Shown: positions 45,083 to 53,439 of the stretch, piece after piece
How positions within the stretch are numbered: position 1 is the first letter of the stretch
Layout of the letters: the number at the start of each line of letters is the position of its first letter
Origin: Nonomuraea typhae
GTDB taxonomy: Bacteria; Actinomycetota; Actinomycetes; Streptosporangiales; Streptosporangiaceae
Length of the DNA: 64,000 nt
Assembly: GCF_009760925.1 (NCBI RefSeq)
Contig: NZ_VRLV01000006.1
Location: 496,264-560,263, forward strand
Reading direction: 5' to 3'
The notes under the pieces: model-generated
Databases searched by the model: none
Told to the model about the DNA's origin: nothing
The model's input: the letters and a program-made list of their open reading frames with translations, nothing else
Position numbers and translations under genes: made by a program

Positions 45083-45661
45083 GTGAATGTCTGCGTTTTT
45101 TGTGCTTCCAGCCAGAAAATTGACCAAAAGTACATCGACCTCGCCACCGACGTGGGCACCGAGCTGGCCGGCCGCGGGCACACGCTCGTCAGCGGCGGCG
45201 CCACCGTCTCCTGCATGGGAGCCGTCGGCGCCGCGACCCGGGCCGCCGGCGGGCGCACCGTGGGCGTCATCCCGCAGGTGCTGGTCGACATCGAAGTGGC
45301 CGACAACGACTCCGACGAGCTGATCGTCACCACCGGCATGCGCGAGCGCAAGGCCGCCATGGACGCCCGCTCGGACGCCTTCCTCGTGCTGCCCGGCGGC
45401 ATCGGGACGCTGGAGGAGCTGTTCGAGATCTGGACGGCCCGCGTGCTCGGCATCCACGACCGCCCGCTCGTCATCCTGGACCCCTGGGGCCTCTACGACC
45501 CGCTCCGCCGGCTGATCGAGAACATGCACGAGGCCGGGTTCACGCGCGCCGACGTCTTCGACGCCATCGCCTGGACCACGACCGTCGACGAGGCGTTCGC
45601 CCACCTCGAGGGCAGCGCCAAGCCGGTACGGCCCAGCGTCGCCGAGCTCGAGGAGCCCTAG
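45083..45661 (+). CDS. LOG-family (TIGR00730) protein, second copy
   Basis: This 192-residue paralogue of the upstream gene has VCVFCASSQ at the start, SGGATVSCMGAVGAATRAAGG as nucleotide loop and LPGGIGTLEELFEIWTARVLG as signature. It is the short, canonical LOG size. LOG enzymes act as phosphoribohydrolases on AMP-type substrates. The GTG start lacks a Shine-Dalgarno but has a -10-like box 8 bases upstream. The 3' end overlaps the next, convergent gene by 4 bases. Confidence 0.88.
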   Translation: MNVCVFCASSQKIDQKYIDLATDVGTELAGRGHTLVSGGATVSCMGAVGAATRAAGGRTVGVIPQVLVDIEVADNDSDELIVTTGMRERKAAMDARSDAFLVLPGGIGTLEELFEIWTARVLGIHDRPLVILDPWGLYDPLRRLIENMHEAGFTRADVFDAIAWTTTVDEAFAHLEGSAKPVRPSVAELEEP

Positions 45662-45939
45662 GCCAGGCCCCGCCGGGTGAGCGCGGGCGGGCGGCGGCCG
45701 GCCAGGGAGTCGGTCATGTCCAGCGCCTGCCGTACCTCGTCCTGATGGGCCGTGACGAAGACCTGCGCGCCGTACCAGCGGAAGACGGAGGCCACGGCCA
45801 GGGCCGCGTTGAGGCCGGACGGCAGCTCCACCACCACGGTCACCCCGGCCGAGACCAGGTGGGCGGCTTCGGCGGGGGAGCTGACCGGCGTCCAGGAGGG
45901 GTCGACTCGCGTGCCCGGCGCGAGAACTGTGGGCTGCAT
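45658..45939 (-). CDS. Hypothetical small protein beside a DivIVA-like gene
   Basis: The 93-residue product (MQPTVLAPGTRVDPSWTPVS onward) has a predicted alternating alpha/beta pattern (AGVTVVVELPSGLNAALAVA, RWYGAQVFVTAHQDEVRQAL). I do not recognise the family. Similar small genes occur next to the DivIVA-like gene in related genomes, as far as I recall. It is divergent from that gene and converges on the LOG gene with a 4-base overlap. A longer reading to 46119 runs into the divergent gene and was not used. Confidence 0.55.
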   Translation of the reverse strand: MQPTVLAPGTRVDPSWTPVSSPAEAAHLVSAGVTVVVELPSGLNAALAVASVFRWYGAQVFVTAHQDEVRQALDMTDSLAGRRPPALTRRGLA

Positions 45940-45955
45940 GTCTCGATCGTATGAG

Positions 45956-45961
45956 TACGAT
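45956..45961 (+). promoter_or_regulatory. -10 element before the DivIVA-like gene
   Basis: TACGAT lies 6 bases before the GTG at 45968. Supports the GTG as a leaderless start over the ATG at 45938. Confidence 0.4.
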
Positions 45962-45967
45962 GCCAAT

Positions 45968-46621
45968 GTGCTGGTCGTACTCGCCATCGCCGCGCTCGCC
46001 ATCCTCGCCTGTGTGGTGTTGGTCTCCCTAGGCAAGGGCGGTGAGCTGACCGAGTTCCCGCCGGATGTCCCGCCGCTCGATCTGCCCGAGCCCGGGCAGT
46101 TGACGGCGGTCGACTTCATGGCGCTTCAGCTGCCGGTCAACCTGGTCGGATACCACACGCAGAGCGTCGATGAGACCCTGCGGCGGGCGGCCAGCGCCAT
46201 CAGCGAGCGCGACACCAGGATCGCCGTGCTGGAGCAGCGCGTCTCCGAACTGCTGGCCGGGCGGTTGCAGGCGCGGCAGGAGGTGTACGCGGCGCCGGGG
46301 GCCGGGATCCGCACCGAGCACGAGCCGCCCGCGGTGGACCGGACGCTGACCGAGCAGGGCGAGCCCGCAGCGCCCGCGGACACGCAGCCTGCCGAGCAGG
46401 TGGAGGCGCCGCCGGTCGGGGAAGGCGCGGACCTTCAGCCTGGCGACGCCCCGCCCCAGGACGGTCTTACAGGCACTACAGCACCTGAGGACGGCACCGC
46501 GCCCCATGCCGACGCCTCCGGCCAAGCGCCCGTGGACGAGCCCTCCGACCGAACGCAGCCGCGGCCCGGGGACGTGCTGGTGCACAAGGGCGAGCCCAAG
46601 GCGGAGGACGAGCGTCCGTGA
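45968..46621 (+). CDS. DivIVA-like membrane protein with acidic tail
   Basis: The 217-residue product has an N-terminal membrane span (LVVLAIAALAILACVVLVSL). A DivIVA-like segment (DFMALQLPVNLVGYHTQSVDETLRRAA) is followed by a short coiled coil (ISERDTRIAVLEQRVSELLAGRL) and a low-complexity Pro/Ala/Glu tail. DivIVA-type proteins mark curved membrane and organise growth or division. This short membrane-anchored form is common in actinobacteria but poorly studied. It overlaps tag by the 4-base GTGA pattern, so the two are co-translated. Confidence 0.7.
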   Translation: MLVVLAIAALAILACVVLVSLGKGGELTEFPPDVPPLDLPEPGQLTAVDFMALQLPVNLVGYHTQSVDETLRRAASAISERDTRIAVLEQRVSELLAGRLQARQEVYAAPGAGIRTEHEPPAVDRTLTEQGEPAAPADTQPAEQVEAPPVGEGADLQPGDAPPQDGLTGTTAPEDGTAPHADASGQAPVDEPSDRTQPRPGDVLVHKGEPKAEDERP

Positions 46622-47172
46622 CCGAGGTGATCCGCTGCTGGTGGACCGGCATGGCGGACCCGATGTACACCGCCTACCACGACGAGGAGTGGGGCCGCCC
46701 CGTCCACGGCGACGACCTCGTGTTCGAGCGGGTCTCGCTGGAGGCGTTCCAGTCGGGGCTGTCGTGGCTGACGATCCTGCGCAAGCGGGAGAACTTCCGC
46801 AACGCCTTCGACGGGTTCGTGATCGAGAAGGTGGCCGCCTACACCGAGCGGGACGTGGAGCGGCTGCTCGCCGACGCGGGCATCGTGCGCAACCGGGCCA
46901 AGGTCGAGGCGGTCATCGCCAACGCGCAGGCGGCGCTGGACCTGCCCGGCGGGCTGTCGGAGCTGGTGTGGCGCCACGCCGACCCGGACGCCCCGGTGCC
47001 GGCGTCGATGGCCGACGTCCCCGCCATCACGCCGGGCTCGAAGGCGCTGGCCAAGGAACTGAAGAAGAACGGCTTCCGCTTCGTCGGCCCGACCACCGCC
47101 TACGCGCTGATGCAGGCGATCGGGCTGGTCAACGACCACATCGCCGGCTGCGTGGTCAGGACGGGCCGCTAG
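46618..47172 (+). CDS. tag: DNA-3-methyladenine glycosylase I
   Basis: This 184-residue enzyme removes 3-methyladenine from alkylated DNA in base-excision repair. It carries CWWTG at the start (zinc Cys), YHDEEWGRPVHGDD (zinc His and the family signature), the helical AFQSGLSWLTILRKRENFRNAF, and the C-terminal VNDHIAGCVV with the remaining zinc His and Cys. The GTG start overlaps the DivIVA-like gene's stop by 4 bases. Its 3' end overlaps the convergent YqeB-like gene by 17 bases. Matches the usual length of Tag. Confidence 0.92.
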   Translation: MTEVIRCWWTGMADPMYTAYHDEEWGRPVHGDDLVFERVSLEAFQSGLSWLTILRKRENFRNAFDGFVIEKVAAYTERDVERLLADAGIVRNRAKVEAVIANAQAALDLPGGLSELVWRHADPDAPVPASMADVPAITPGSKALAKELKKNGFRFVGPTTAYALMQAIGLVNDHIAGCVVRTGR

Positions 47173-47854
47173 GCAGCCGGCGCCAGTACTGCTTCTTGCC
47201 CTCCTCGCGCACCACCACGCCGAGCCGGGCCAGCTCGCCCCGCAGTTCGCCGGCGTCGTCCTTCTGGTCCTTCTCCAGGGCCCTGGCCCGCAGCCGCATG
47301 TAGGAGTGGGCGGCGGCGTCCAGGTCGGGATGGCCGTCGGCCCACAGCCGGAACTCGGCCGCCAGAGGGTCCCCGCTCACCCACGGGTAGCCGTGGGCCA
47401 GGAAGGCACGCTCGAGGTCGGCCGCTTCGGGCAGTTCGCCGCGCGTCCTGACCAGTTCCTCCGTCTGGTGTCCCTGGACCACGAGGTGCTTGCCGTCGAG
47501 GAAGACGGCCGCCGCTTCGGCCCGCCGTACCTCCTGGCGGTCGTCGCCGTGGGTGAACACGGCCCGGTCGTCATCGACCACGACGCCCACGTAGTCGGCG
47601 ATGAACAGGAACGCCAGCACCAGCCCGGCCACGAGGCCCAGCGCGAGCGCGCCGATCGTGAGGTGCGGCTCGCTCAGCCCGGCCACGAGCTTGATCGGCT
47701 TCTCGAACGGGACCCACGGCCACGTCGCCGCCCACTCGATCGCCAGCTTCAGCAGCCAGCCGAGGACGGCGCCCACCAGCGGGGCGCCGAGCCAGATCAG
47801 GACGCGGTGCAGGACCGGCAGCGTCACGACGGTCGGGTCGGAGGAGGAAGGCAT
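47156..47854 (-). CDS. YqeB-like membrane protein
   Basis: The 232-residue product has two membrane spans (about 15-38, VLIWLGAPLVGAVLGWLLKLAI, and 67-88, IGALALGLVAGLVLAFLFIAD). A soluble part follows with VVVDDDRAVFTHGDDRQEVRRAEAAAVFLDGKHLVV, the pattern I associate with B. subtilis YqeB. The C-terminal helical region is basic. The role is unknown. A frameshifted membrane-protein pseudogene overlaps its start by 31 bases on the same strand. The two may once have been an operon. Confidence 0.65.
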   Translation of the reverse strand: MPSSSDPTVVTLPVLHRVLIWLGAPLVGAVLGWLLKLAIEWAATWPWVPFEKPIKLVAGLSEPHLTIGALALGLVAGLVLAFLFIADYVGVVVDDDRAVFTHGDDRQEVRRAEAAAVFLDGKHLVVQGHQTEELVRTRGELPEAADLERAFLAHGYPWVSGDPLAAEFRLWADGHPDLDAAAHSYMRLRARALEKDQKDDAGELRGELARLGVVVREEGKKQYWRRLPSGPS

Positions 47855-48434
47855 CGTGCTTTCTTTCGTGCGAGAAGAATTCGGGCGAGGACCATCAGGA
47901 TGACCAGCCCGAGGGCGAAGGCGATATTGTGCCCCAGCTTGGCCGCGGTGGAGACGTCACCCAGCGGCTCGGTGACGAACGCGCCCACGGCCGAGATCGG
48001 CAGCGCCGCGCCCGCGGTGGCCAGCCGATGGACCGGGGACCAGTCTGCCCAGCACCACCGCGCCCGCGCCGGCCAGCTGACCGGTGGACGGGACGAAGTC
48101 CTCGGTCTCCAGATGCCGCTGGACCACGAACGGGGCGGCCCCGATGAAGGCCACCGCCGTGACGAGCGTGCCGAACCAGCCGAGCCACGGCGTGGTCCTG
48201 CGCTCCGGCCGCACGAACGACTCCACGATCGGGATCGGCGCGCAGATGCTGAAGATCACGTGCCCGGCGATCCAGTGCAGCGACAGGTAGGCGCTCAGGC
48301 CGCCAGCCCCGGCCCGCCCGGCGAGCCGCCTCGCGGATCGGCAGGGCGGCCGCGTCGTAGCCGCTGAGGTACTCGGCACAGAGCGGAGCCAGGACCAGCA
48401 GTCCCAGCGCCGGTGGCAGGCCCTTGAGTGACAT
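47824..48434 (-). pseudogene. Frameshifted polytopic membrane protein gene
   Basis: Three successive frames on the minus strand give one continuous membrane-protein-like reading. From 48434: MSLKGLPPALGLLVLAPLCAEYLSGYDAA and LPIREAARRAGRGW. After a shift near 48300: LSLHWIAGHVIFSICAPIPIVESFVRPERRTTPWLGWFGTLVTAVAFIG to about 48050. After a second shift near 48040: RLATAGAALPISAVGAFVTEPLGDVSTAAKLGHNIAFALGLVILMVLARILLARKKAR, ending at a stop at 47824. Codon bias follows the composite frame. The N-terminal part also seems shortened after SGYDAA. Broken rather than coding, unless the two shifts are sequencing errors. Confidence 0.7.
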
Positions 48435-48509
48435 GCCTCCGACCCTAGGCAGTACGGCGGGCGGTCCGGATCGGCCGTCGGGCTAGCGGGGACCGACCAA
48501 AGTCGGTGT

Positions 48510-49286
48510 CTAGCGTCCCTCGAAGGCGGGTTTCTGCTTGTTGAGGAAGGCGCGGGTGGCGTTGAGGTGGTCTTCCGTGGCCGCGCACTCGTCCTGGAGC
48601 ACCGCCTCCAGCTCCAGCGCCTCGGGCAGCGTGTGGGTGGCGGCGTAGGCGAGCGAACGCTTGGTGGCCGCATACGCCTTGGTGGGGCCCTGCGCCAGCC
48701 GTACGGCGAGCTCGTGGGCGGTCTTCAGCACGTCTTCCGCGGGCACCACGCGCGTCACCACACCCAGCTCCAGCGCCCGCCCGGCCTCCAGCGGCTCGCC
48801 CAGCAGCAGGAGCTCGGCCGCGCGGCCCGGGCCGACCAGGCGCTGCAGCGTCCAGGAGGCGCCCGAGTCCGGGACCAGGCCGATCCCGGAGAACGCCATC
48901 GCGAACTTCGCCTTCTCCGCGGCCACCCGCAGGTCGCAGGCGAAGGCCAGCGAGGCGCCCGCCCCGGCGGCCACGCCGTTCACCGCCGCCACGACCGGCT
49001 TCGGCATCGTGGTGATCAGCTCCACGATCGGGTTGTAGTGCTCGCGCACGGTCCCGGCCAGGCCGCGGCCCGCCTCCAGGTTGCCGGCGTGCTCACGCAG
49101 ATCCTGGCCCGCGCAGAAGGCCCGGCCGGAGCCGGTCAGCAGCACCGCCCGCACCGCCGGATCCTCCGCCGCCCGGCGCAGCGCGTCGAGCAGTGCCGTC
49201 TTCAGCTCGGCCGTCAGCGAGTTCATCGCGTCGGGGCGGTCGAGCGTGACGGTGGCCACCCCGTCGGTGAGGTCGTATCGGATCAC
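48510..49286 (-). CDS. Enoyl-CoA hydratase/isomerase family protein
   Basis: This 258-residue crotonase-fold enzyme hydrates or isomerises acyl-CoA double bonds. It has RAFCAGQDLREHAGN (oxyanion-hole loop) and VNGVAAGAGASLAFACDLRVAAEKAKF with the second oxyanion Gly. The catalytic Glu positions of hydratases read as SGIGLVPDSGASWTLQRLVG, a form closer to PaaG/isomerase-type members. The GTG start overlaps the upstream PaaX gene stop by 4 bases (GTGA), so the pair is one operon. This suggests an aromatic or phenylacetate-type catabolic link, though no other paa genes are nearby. Confidence 0.85.
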   Translation of the reverse strand: MIRYDLTDGVATVTLDRPDAMNSLTAELKTALLDALRRAAEDPAVRAVLLTGSGRAFCAGQDLREHAGNLEAGRGLAGTVREHYNPIVELITTMPKPVVAAVNGVAAGAGASLAFACDLRVAAEKAKFAMAFSGIGLVPDSGASWTLQRLVGPGRAAELLLLGEPLEAGRALELGVVTRVVPAEDVLKTAHELAVRLAQGPTKAYAATKRSLAYAATHTLPEALELEAVLQDECAATEDHLNATRAFLNKQKPAFEGR

Positions 49287-50101
49287 AGCATCTCCAGGTT
49301 GTGGTCGACGAATGCGGCGGCTCTGGGCAGCAGGCGAGCGGCCTCCTGCTCGAAATATGCCCGCGCCTTCTCGCCCGGCCACCCCGACGGCAGCAGCTCG
49401 GCGGGCAGGCCCGGGTCGCGGAACAGGAAGTTGCGCCAGCCGTGCACCAGAAGGCTTCTCGTGGCGAAGACGCGATCGTCCGGCGCGTCGTCCGGCAGCG
49501 CGCCCACCAGGGTCTCCGCCTCGGCCAGCCAGCGCTCGTAGGCGGCGGCGATCGCGTCCAGATCCCAGGCGCGGGCCACGAGTTCGCGCGGGTCGCCCTC
49601 CAGCGCGGCGTCGAAGCGGTCGGCCACCACTCCCTCGCCCTCGAGCAGGATGTCCAGCTCGACCGAGGAGCGTGGACCGATCCACGTGGTCTCCGACAAC
49701 GCCGCGTACCCGAGGAAGGTCAAGTCCGCGCGCAGCCGCTCCCGCCGCGGACGGTCCCTGACCGGCCCGAAGACGATCACGTGCCAGCGGCCCCGCCACC
49801 CGAGCGTCCCAGCTCGGTAAATTCTCAGTGCTGCCTCATCAAGACGCCTGACGCACTTCGGAGTGAGTCCGTAGCCGGGTCCGTTCGGCAGCCTGAGCGG
49901 CGTCAGCCAGCCCTGCCTGACCATGCGCGAAACGGCCGTGCGCACGGCCGGAGCGGCGATTTCCAGGGGCTTCATGAGCCGTACGAGGGCGGCGACGGAC
50001 ACCTGTCCACCGCGTGATCGCAGGTGGTCTCCGTACAGGTCGAACAGAGCGGCGCGAGCGTGCACGAAGTCCAGTTTGGCCGTCTTCGCACCCCTGGACA
50101 A
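49283..50101 (-). CDS. PaaX-family transcriptional regulator
   Basis: The 272-residue protein has an N-terminal winged helix (ARAALFDLYGDHLRSRGGQV, LVRLMKPLEIAAPAVRTAVSRMVRQGWLTPLRL), a central cysteine-free domain (WHVIVFGPVRDRPRRERLRADLTFLGYAAL) and a C-terminal PaaX-C region (PELLPSGWPGEKARAYF pattern). PaaX represses phenylacetate genes and is released by phenylacetyl-CoA; relatives respond to other acyl-CoAs. It probably controls its own operon with the downstream hydratase. The start is read as TTG 50101; GTG 50065 is the main alternative. Confidence 0.82.
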   Translation of the reverse strand: MSRGAKTAKLDFVHARAALFDLYGDHLRSRGGQVSVAALVRLMKPLEIAAPAVRTAVSRMVRQGWLTPLRLPNGPGYGLTPKCVRRLDEAALRIYRAGTLGWRGRWHVIVFGPVRDRPRRERLRADLTFLGYAALSETTWIGPRSSVELDILLEGEGVVADRFDAALEGDPRELVARAWDLDAIAAAYERWLAEAETLVGALPDDAPDDRVFATRSLLVHGWRNFLFRDPGLPAELLPSGWPGEKARAYFEQEAARLLPRAAAFVDHNLEML

Positions 50102-50245
50102 CGCATTCTGGGAGGAGATCGTTACCCATGAGGGCTCTCGATGCGGGAGAATAGGACATCACAGAAGACGTGAATGCGCCGACCGCCCTCCTGGGGGGCC
50201 GGCGGTCGCGGGCCGCGGGAGCCCAAGGCAGGAAGGGATACACGC

Positions 50246-50413
50246 ATGGCGGCGATGAAGCCGCGGACCGGCGATGGTCCGCTCGAGGTCACCAAGGAAG
50301 GACGCGGCATTGTCATGCGGGTCCCCTTGGAGGGTGGCGGCCGGCTCGTCGTGGAGATTTCCGCCGACGAGGCACAGGCGCTCGGCGAGGCGTTGAAGAA
50401 CGTCGTCGGCTGA
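50246..50413 (+). CDS. DUF3117 small protein
   Basis: The 55-residue product (MAAMKPRTGDGPLEVTKEGR onward) matches the small actinobacterial DUF3117 family, conserved from mycobacteria to Streptomyces in sequence and length. It has a two-strand plus helix pattern ending in DEAQALGEALKNVVG. Function is unknown. The ATG at 50246 is preceded by AGGAAGGG, an excellent ribosome-binding site. It stands between the PaaX operon (divergent) and pepA, 80 bases away. Confidence 0.85.
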   Translation: MAAMKPRTGDGPLEVTKEGRGIVMRVPLEGGGRLVVEISADEAQALGEALKNVVG

Positions 50414-50493
50414 GACTGCCCGAGAAAGCTTCGATCGAGGGCCCTGGCGTGCCTCCGCGCCAGGGCCATTGATGTGTTTGGAGAGATGAACCC

Positions 50494-51900
50494 GTGCCCA
50501 TCGAGACCACCGCGTCCGTGGTCGCAGCCGCCCCCGCCGAGGCCGAACTGCTGGCCGTGCCGTACACCTCCGACCTGAGCCCGGCGGCGGCCCCCGACCT
50601 TCCCCTGCCGGCGGCGGCGCTGCTGGCGCACTACGAGGCCAAGGGCGAGGCGGGCGAGATCGTCGACGTGCCCGTGGCGCGCGGCACGGGCGTCGGGCGG
50701 GTGCTGCTCTACGGCGTCGGCGACGGCTCGCCGAAGGCTCTGCGCAAGGCCGCCGCGGCCCTGACGCGCCGGGCCAAGGGCCGCGCCGAGCTCACCGTCG
50801 TGGTTCCCGACGGCGACGCCGCCGCGTTCGCCGAGGCCGCGCTGCTCGCCGCCTACACCTTCAAGGTCACCTCGGCGCCCGGCAAGAAGCCGGTCGGCGC
50901 GCTGGTGTTCGCCGGCGCCGCGGAGGAGCCGGTACGGCGGGGCGAGATCGTCGCCCAGGCCGTCGCGCTCGCCCGCGACCTGGCCAACACGCCCGCGTCG
51001 GTCAAGAACCCGGCCTGGATGGCCGAGCGCGCCGCCGAGCAGGGCCTGCCGGTGCGGGTGTGGGACGAGGCCGACCTGCGCGCCGGCGGCTTCGGCGGCA
51101 TCCTCGGCGTGGGCGGGGGCTCGGCGCACCCGCCGCGGCTCATCCAGCTCTCCTACGACCCGCCGGGCGCCACCAGGCACGTGGTGCTCGTGGGCAAGGG
51201 CATCACGTTCGACTCGGGCGGGCTCTCGCTCAAGCCGTCGGACAACATGAAGGTGCAGAAGACCGACATGGCCGGCGGCGCGGTCGTCATCGCCGTCGTC
51301 TCCGCCCTGGCCAAGCTGGGGGCCGGCGTCCGGGTCACCGGGCTGGTCGCCGCCGCCGAGAACATGCCCTCCGGCAGCGCGCAGCGGCCCAGCGACGTGA
51401 TCACCCATTACGGCGGGCGGACGGTCGAGGTGCTCAACACCGACGCCGAAGGCCGCCTGGTCCTGGCCGACGCCCTCGCCTACGCCGACGACCGGCTCGC
51501 TCCCGACGCCATCGTGGACATCGCCACGCTCACCGGCGCGATCAGCGTGGCCCTGGGCCGCAACGTGGGCGCCGTCTACGCCTCCACGGACGACCTGGCC
51601 CGCGAGCTGCTCGCCGCCGGTCAGGCCAGCGACGACCGGCTGTGGCGCATGCCGCTGATCGAGGACTACCGGCCGGCGCTGGAGTCGTCCGTGGCCGACC
51701 TGGCCAACATCGAGAGCGGCAACCGCTTCGGCGCCGGGTCGATCACGGCCGCGCTGTTCCTGCGGGAGTTCGCCGGCAAGCGGCCGTGGGCGCATCTGGA
51801 CATCGCCGGGGTCGGGCGCAGCACGGTGGACGAGGGCGTGCTGACCAAGGGCGCCACCGGCTTCGGTGTCCGCCTCCTCGTGGAGTGGCTCAGTCGCTGA
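50494..51900 (+). CDS. pepA: Leucyl aminopeptidase (M17)
   Basis: This 468-residue cytoplasmic two-zinc aminopeptidase removes N-terminal residues from peptides. The M17 signature NTDAEGRLVLADAL is present, with GKGITFDSGGLSLKPSDNM (metal Lys and Asp) and KTDMAGGAVV upstream. The N-terminal domain is the usual macro-like, poorly conserved half. GTG 50494 is preceded by GGAGAGATGAACCC. A hairpin terminator and a tandem repeat follow immediately after the stop and separate it from the convergent methyltransferase. Confidence 0.92.
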   Translation: MPIETTASVVAAAPAEAELLAVPYTSDLSPAAAPDLPLPAAALLAHYEAKGEAGEIVDVPVARGTGVGRVLLYGVGDGSPKALRKAAAALTRRAKGRAELTVVVPDGDAAAFAEAALLAAYTFKVTSAPGKKPVGALVFAGAAEEPVRRGEIVAQAVALARDLANTPASVKNPAWMAERAAEQGLPVRVWDEADLRAGGFGGILGVGGGSAHPPRLIQLSYDPPGATRHVVLVGKGITFDSGGLSLKPSDNMKVQKTDMAGGAVVIAVVSALAKLGAGVRVTGLVAAAENMPSGSAQRPSDVITHYGGRTVEVLNTDAEGRLVLADALAYADDRLAPDAIVDIATLTGAISVALGRNVGAVYASTDDLARELLAAGQASDDRLWRMPLIEDYRPALESSVADLANIESGNRFGAGSITAALFLREFAGKRPWAHLDIAGVGRSTVDEGVLTKGATGFGVRLLVEWLSR

Positions 51901-51904
51901 GCTT

Positions 51905-51935
51905 CGGCGGGTGAGCTCCACCCGCCGGCGTTTCA
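51905..51935 (+). terminator. pepA terminator
   Basis: CGGCGGGTG (51905-51913) pairs with CACCCGCCG (51919-51927) over a 5-base loop and is followed by GCGTTTCAG. It runs into the first unit of the 29-bp repeat. Confidence 0.65.
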
Positions 51936-52036
51936 GTCGCCGAGCTTCACCCGCTGGTGTTTCAGTCGGCGAGCTTCACCCGCTGGTGTTTCAGTCGGCG
52001 AGCTTCACCCGCTGGTGTTTCAGTCGGCGAGCTTCA
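51931..52036. repeat. 29-bp tandem repeat copied from the methyltransferase 3' end
   Basis: Units begin TTTCAGTCGxCGAGCTTCAC at 51931, 51960 and 51989, spaced exactly 29 bases. A fourth, partial copy (52018-52036) is the real end of the convergent methyltransferase gene. Each copy therefore repeats the last codons and the TGA stop. Confidence 0.85.
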
Positions 52037-52658
52037 CCGCGGCCAGCAGGCCGTCGCCCAGCGGCATCATCACCGGCCGGAGCCGGTCGTCTCCCTGCAC
52101 GAGCTTGCCCAGCTCGCGCAGGGCGACCGTGTCCGGGTCGCGCTGTGTGGGATCGGCCACACGGTTGTGCCACAGGGCGTTGTCGAAGGCCACGATGCCG
52201 CCCACTCGCAACAACCGCACCGCTTCGGCCAGGTAGTCGGAGTACTCCTGCTTCTTCCCGTCGGCGAAGACCATGTCGTACCCGCCGTCCGACAGCCGGG
52301 GCAGCACGTCGAGGGCGCGTCCGGTGATCAGCCGCACGCGCCCGCCGGAGAACCCGGCGTCGGCGAACGCCTGGCGGGCCAGCCGCTGATGCTCGGGTTC
52401 GACGTCCACACTGGTCAACGTGCCGTCGGAACGCATGCCACGGAGCAGCCACAACCCCGACACGCCGCATCCGGTGCCGATCTCGACGACGGACTTGGCG
52501 TTGAGCGCCGTGGCGAGAAAGCAGAGCGCCGCACCGCCTCCGGGAAGGATGGGCACCGCACCCATCTCCTGGCCGCGCTGCCGCGCCGCGTGAAGCACCT
52601 CATCTTCCTGATGGAACTGCTCCGCATAGGCCAGAGTGGCCTCTACCGGGCTGGTCAT
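52020..52658 (-). CDS. O-methyltransferase (class I, family 3)
   Basis: This 212-residue SAM-dependent enzyme has motif I VVEIGTGCGVSGLWLLRG, acidic SVDVEPEH, and DMVFADGKKQEYSDYLAEAVRLLRVGGIVAFDNALWHNRV, typical of the catechol-O-methyltransferase-like family. A homologue lies beside sigE in mycobacteria (Rv1220c) and the present order preserves that pairing. It is divergent from sigE. The last codons (VKLAD, stop) have been copied three times just downstream as a 29-bp repeat. The substrate is unknown. Confidence 0.87.
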   Translation of the reverse strand: MTSPVEATLAYAEQFHQEDEVLHAARQRGQEMGAVPILPGGGAALCFLATALNAKSVVEIGTGCGVSGLWLLRGMRSDGTLTSVDVEPEHQRLARQAFADAGFSGGRVRLITGRALDVLPRLSDGGYDMVFADGKKQEYSDYLAEAVRLLRVGGIVAFDNALWHNRVADPTQRDPDTVALRELGKLVQGDDRLRPVMMPLGDGLLAAVKLAD

Positions 52659-52724
52659 CGGCCCCCTCCCCCCACTTTCATGCGATTGGTCACCGATCGC
52701 AGCCTAGGGGAGACACGCCCGGAC

Positions 52725-52751
52725 GGGAACTCAAGTCGCTCCTAAGGCGTT
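52725..52751 (+). promoter_or_regulatory. SigE-type autoregulatory promoter
   Basis: GGGAAC (52725-52730) and CGTT (52748-52751) are 17 bases apart, matching the ECF/SigE pattern GGAAC-N16-17-CGTT. It lies 105 bases before the sigE start, so sigE probably activates itself. Confidence 0.5.
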
Positions 52752-52855
52752 GCAGGTTTAAACGGGCTTTGCCGGTCCGGAAGGCAGGCAGTGCGCACGA
52801 AGGGACGAAACCAGGCACTATGGCGGTAGCGGTGGTCCCAAAGAGAGGAGCCTTG

Positions 52856-53437
52856 GTGGACGGAAGCGACCACCAGGTGTCTGAGTGGACTCCTCCCACC
52901 TGGGAGGAGGTCGTGCGGACACATTCCGCGCGCGTTTATCGGCTGGCGTACCGGCTGACCGGCAATGTCCACGACGCCGAAGACCTCACACAGGAGGTCT
53001 TCGTCCGGGTATTCAGGTCATTGTCCAGCTACACCCCCGGAACGTTCGAGGGATGGCTGCACCGGATCACGACGAACCTGTTCCTCGACATGGCGCGGCG
53101 CAAGCAGCGCATCCGGTTCGAGGGACTCGCGGACGACGCGGCCGAACGGCTACGAGGTCGCGAACCGTCACCGGCGCAGGCATGGGACGACGCGCACTTC
53201 GAGGCCGACGTCCAGGCGGCGCTCGACGCGCTCGCGCCCGAGTTCCGGGCCGCCGTGGTGCTCTGTGACATCGAAGGCCTGTCGTACGAGGAGATCGCGG
53301 CCACGCTCGGCGTCAAGCTGGGTACGGTCCGAAGCCGTATTCATCGTGGCCGGGCTCAGCTGCGGGAGGCGCTCGAACATCGGGCTCCCCGCGGCGCTGA
53401 ACTCCCCCCGACCGTGATCCGTGGGGAGGAAGGCTAG
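52856..53437 (+). CDS. sigE: ECF sigma factor SigE
   Basis: This 193-residue extracytoplasmic-function sigma factor has region 2 (YRLAYRLTGNVHDAEDLTQEVFVRVFRSL, with the GTFEGWLHRITTNLFLDMARRK helix) and region 4 (EFRAAVVLCDIEGLSYEEIAATLGVKLGTVRSRIHRGRAQLREAL). It directs RNA polymerase to envelope-stress promoters. Gene order sigE-rseA-htrA-tatB matches mycobacteria. GTG 52856 is used because GAGAGGAG lies 5 bases upstream; in-frame ATGs at 52820 and 52769 may give longer forms, as known for mycobacterial SigE. Only 2 bases separate it from rseA. Confidence 0.92.
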   Translation: MDGSDHQVSEWTPPTWEEVVRTHSARVYRLAYRLTGNVHDAEDLTQEVFVRVFRSLSSYTPGTFEGWLHRITTNLFLDMARRKQRIRFEGLADDAAERLRGREPSPAQAWDDAHFEADVQAALDALAPEFRAAVVLCDIEGLSYEEIAATLGVKLGTVRSRIHRGRAQLREALEHRAPRGAELPPTVIRGEEG

Positions 53438-53439
53438 AT

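Noticed and set aside
48510..49799. Longer reading of the enoyl-CoA hydratase gene
   Set aside because: The upstream part lies in the PaaX gene in another frame; GTG 49286 matches the crotonase start.
51931..52036. CRISPR-like 29-bp repeats
   Set aside because: Units are back to back and derive from the methyltransferase end.
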